Shown one piece after another: positions 6,046 to 6,951 of a stretch of 6,951 bases of DNA. The first letter of the stretch is position 1. Each line of letters begins with the position of its first letter. This DNA is from an uncultured Collinsella sp. Its GTDB lineage: Bacteria; Actinomycetota; Coriobacteriia; Coriobacteriales; Coriobacteriaceae. Below the pieces are notes generated by a model that was given only the letters and a program-made list of their open reading frames with translations, did not search any database and was not told where the DNA came from. The translations under genes were made by a program, and so were the position numbers. The stretch lies in assembly GCA_900553215.1 (NCBI GenBank), contig USCJ01000071.1:1-6951 (forward strand), in the 5' to 3' direction.

Positions 6046-6160
6046 ACTGCTTTGCTGTAGGTTGCAGCGCAGGGTGCGCGAAATGGTGCGGATGCGGCGG
6101 CGCGGGTGAACGTGCAGCCGCTCTGTGCGCGGCATCAATCTGGCAGCGATGCATGTCCCC

Positions 6161-6175
6161 GACAGACCGTCTGTC
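6161..6175. repeat. 15-base palindrome, operator-like
   Basis: GACAGAC and GTCTGTC are perfect inverted arms around a single central C. They lie about 180 bases before the PilZ start and 15 bases before the first TATCTCTC box. This symmetry and size fit a binding site for a dimeric repressor or activator; no regulator gene is present in the window to link to it. Confidence 0.5.
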
Positions 6176-6188
6176 TGCCTGTCTCTCA

Positions 6189-6247
6189 GCTATCTCTCGT
6201 AATTATCTCTCGTCTCTCATTTATCTCTCAGCTTAGAGATGAGAGAC
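6189..6247. repeat. TATCTCTC box array, copy 1, with hairpin
   Basis: TATCTCTC occurs at 6191, 6204 and 6222, that is at steps of 13 and 18 bases. Bases 6189-6229 match copy 2 (6344-6384) at 38 of 41 positions. The right part can fold: GTCTCTC (6212-6218) and ATCTCT (6223-6228) pair with AGAGAT (6235-6240) and GAGAGAC (6241-6247), giving 13 base pairs with a four-base bulge and six-base loop. Confidence 0.75.
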
Positions 6248-6343
6248 AAATTGGCCGTTATTGGTTCAATCAAATCACGTTCGCACATGTAAACGCATGT
6301 ATACAGGAACTTTGACTCGATCCCCCGGCCACCTTGCAGCATT

Positions 6344-6413
6344 GCTATCTCTCGTAATTATCTCTCGTCTTTCAGCTATCTCTCGTGTTAGTGACGAATG
6401 AGAGACGAGAGAT
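6344..6413. repeat. TATCTCTC box array, copy 2, with hairpin
   Basis: TATCTCTC occurs at 6346, 6359 and 6377, with the same 13- and 18-base steps as copy 1, 155 bases away. ATCTCTCGTCTTTCA (6360-6374) pairs with TGAGAGACGAGAGAT (6399-6413) through 15 positions, one of them a G-U pair in RNA, around a 24-base loop that contains the third box. It lies about 140 bases before the peptidase gene. No T run follows the stem on either strand, which argues against a simple terminator. Confidence 0.75.
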
Positions 6414-6432
6414 GCGTGAGTGATGCATGAGC
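6411..6432. repeat. Tandem 11-base repeat
   Basis: GATGCGTGAGT at 6411-6421 is followed directly by GATGCATGAGC at 6422-6432, matching at 9 of 11 positions. The period is about one helical turn, so a protein could bind both on one DNA face. It may also be chance. Confidence 0.35.
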
Positions 6433-6486
6433 GGGGCCTTTGCCCAATCAGCCGGCATCGTCTTCAGTTCGCCGCAGAGCCGCGGC

Positions 6487-6502
6487 CCCATATGGGTATA
6501 CT
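6487..6502 (+). promoter_or_regulatory. Candidate promoter of the peptidase gene with abutting palindrome
   Basis: TATACT at 6497-6502 is a good -10 box 53 bases before the start codon. No recognisable -35 box lies at normal spacing. The perfect palindrome CCCATATGGG (6487-6496) touches the -10 box, in a position where a bound protein would control polymerase access. Confidence 0.4.
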
Positions 6503-6554
6503 CTCGAGGATTCGACTCGATTCGCCCCCGCTGGGGCGTCAAAGGAGACTGCAT

Positions 6555-6951
6555 ATGCCCACCACCTCAACCGACCCGCGCGCCGCTGCCGCCGCACTGC
6601 TGGTGCCCGGCACTACCTGCCACGGCTTTGCCGTCGAGCGCTGCGAGACCGTGCCCGAGCTCGACTCGGACGCCTACGTGCTTCGCCACACCGCATCGGG
6701 CGCTCGCCTGCTGTACCTGGCATGCGCCGACGAGAACAAGGCCTTTGCCATTGGCTTTAAGACGCCGCCGGCCGATTCCACCGGTGTGTTCCATATTCTT
6801 GAGCACTCGGTGCTGTGCGGATCGGCCAAATTCCCCGTCAAAGAGCCGTTCGTGGACCTGATCAAGAGCTCCATGCAGACGTTCCTCAACGCCATGACCT
6901 ACCCCGACAAGACCATCTGCCCCGTTGCCACCACCAACGAGCAGGACCTGT
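6555..6951 (+). CDS. M16C zinc metallopeptidase (presequence protease / insulinase family), 5' part
   Basis: Only the first 132 codons are in the window; the family usually runs to about 950-1000 residues, so the rest lies to the right. The ATG at 6555 has AAAGGAG seven bases upstream. The zinc-binding HxxEH motif is visible as HILEH (H80, E83, H84), within GVFHILEHSVLCGS. It is followed by FPVKEPFVDLIKSS and FLNAMTYPDKT, signatures of the PreP/Cym1 branch (M16C) rather than of mitochondrial processing peptidase. The third zinc ligand, a glutamate, would be downstream of the edge. These enzymes enclose and degrade unfolded peptides, and bacterial members are mostly cytoplasmic; no signal peptide is visible here. 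It is transcribed away from the PilZ operon and shares the long repeat-bearing intergenic region with it. Confidence 0.93.
   Translation, partial: MPTTSTDPRAAAAALLVPGTTCHGFAVERCETVPELDSDAYVLRHTASGARLLYLACADENKAFAIGFKTPPADSTGVFHILEHSVLCGSAKFPVKEPFVDLIKSSMQTFLNAMTYPDKTICPVATTNEQDL

Larger units (their letters stand above)
5982..6554. other. 573-base divergent intergenic region with regulatory repeats
   Basis: This region lies between the minus-strand PilZ operon and the plus-strand peptidase gene. From left to right it holds a weak PilZ promoter, a GC-rich stretch (about 6050-6160) in which I see nothing, a 15-base palindrome, two copies of a TATCTCTC box array with hairpins, an 11-base tandem repeat, and a palindrome abutting a -10 box. 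No reading frame here has both a ribosome binding site and coding character. Confidence 0.7.

Noticed and set aside
5304..6236. Plus-strand open frame of 310 codons opposite the PilZ gene
   Set aside because: The minus strand encodes a clear PilZ protein with both c-di-GMP motifs, and the plus-strand translation has no recognisable features and runs into the repeat region.
6298..6340. Promoter using TTGACT at 6312 or TATACA at 6300
   Set aside because: Neither has a partner box at acceptable spacing, so no convincing promoter can be built there.
6189..6413. CRISPR array
   Set aside because: The repeats are short, unevenly spaced and present in only two blocks; there are no spacers of uniform length and no cas gene.

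Overview
The window looks like chromosomal DNA from a moderately high-GC Gram-positive bacterium, most likely a Coriobacteriia member of the Collinsella type. This is an inference from protein style, strong purine-rich ribosome binding sites, GC content and the Gram-positive type of surface proteins; no rRNA or other marker gene is present to confirm it. Seven protein-coding genes are supported. Five are on the minus strand and two on the plus strand, and the last one runs off the right edge.

Left part (1-1350): a minus-strand gene for an HNH nuclease whose N-terminal half resembles the SRA-like readers of modification-dependent restriction enzymes. It has its own promoter and is separated from its upstream neighbour by a strong terminator. 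The first 47 bases may hold the start of another minus-strand gene.

Centre-left (1310-3340): two adjacent minus-strand genes encode paralogous secreted proteins. Their signal peptides have the late AWF/AWY motif typical of SipW-processed TasA/camelysin-type fibre proteins. The upstream gene has an extended -10 promoter. A strong terminator-like hairpin sits between the two genes, directly in front of the second gene's ribosome binding site, so the second is probably made only by read-through.

Centre (3341-4175): a 398-base intergenic region, then a plus-strand gene for a 170-residue protein of unknown function. It ends at a bidirectional terminator shared with the convergent operon to its right.

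Centre-right (4177-5981): a tightly packed minus-strand pair. The first gene encodes a YcgR-like PilZ protein with an intact c-di-GMP binding motif. The second encodes a single-pass membrane protein whose extracellular domain shares an IW-x-(E/D)-G-x-D-x-(D/E)-C motif with one of the two secreted proteins.

Right part (5982-6951): a 573-base intergenic region carries a 15-base palindrome and two copies of an unusual TATCTCTC box array, each able to fold into a hairpin. A plus-strand gene follows for an M16C zinc metallopeptidase of the presequence-protease type, cut off by the window end.

Together, the central genes suggest a cell-surface fibre locus: two SipW-type secreted subunits, a membrane-anchored relative, and a c-di-GMP receptor co-expressed with that relative. 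This is the most interesting hypothesis in the window. The protein relatedness and gene order are seen in the sequence; the joint function is inferred.
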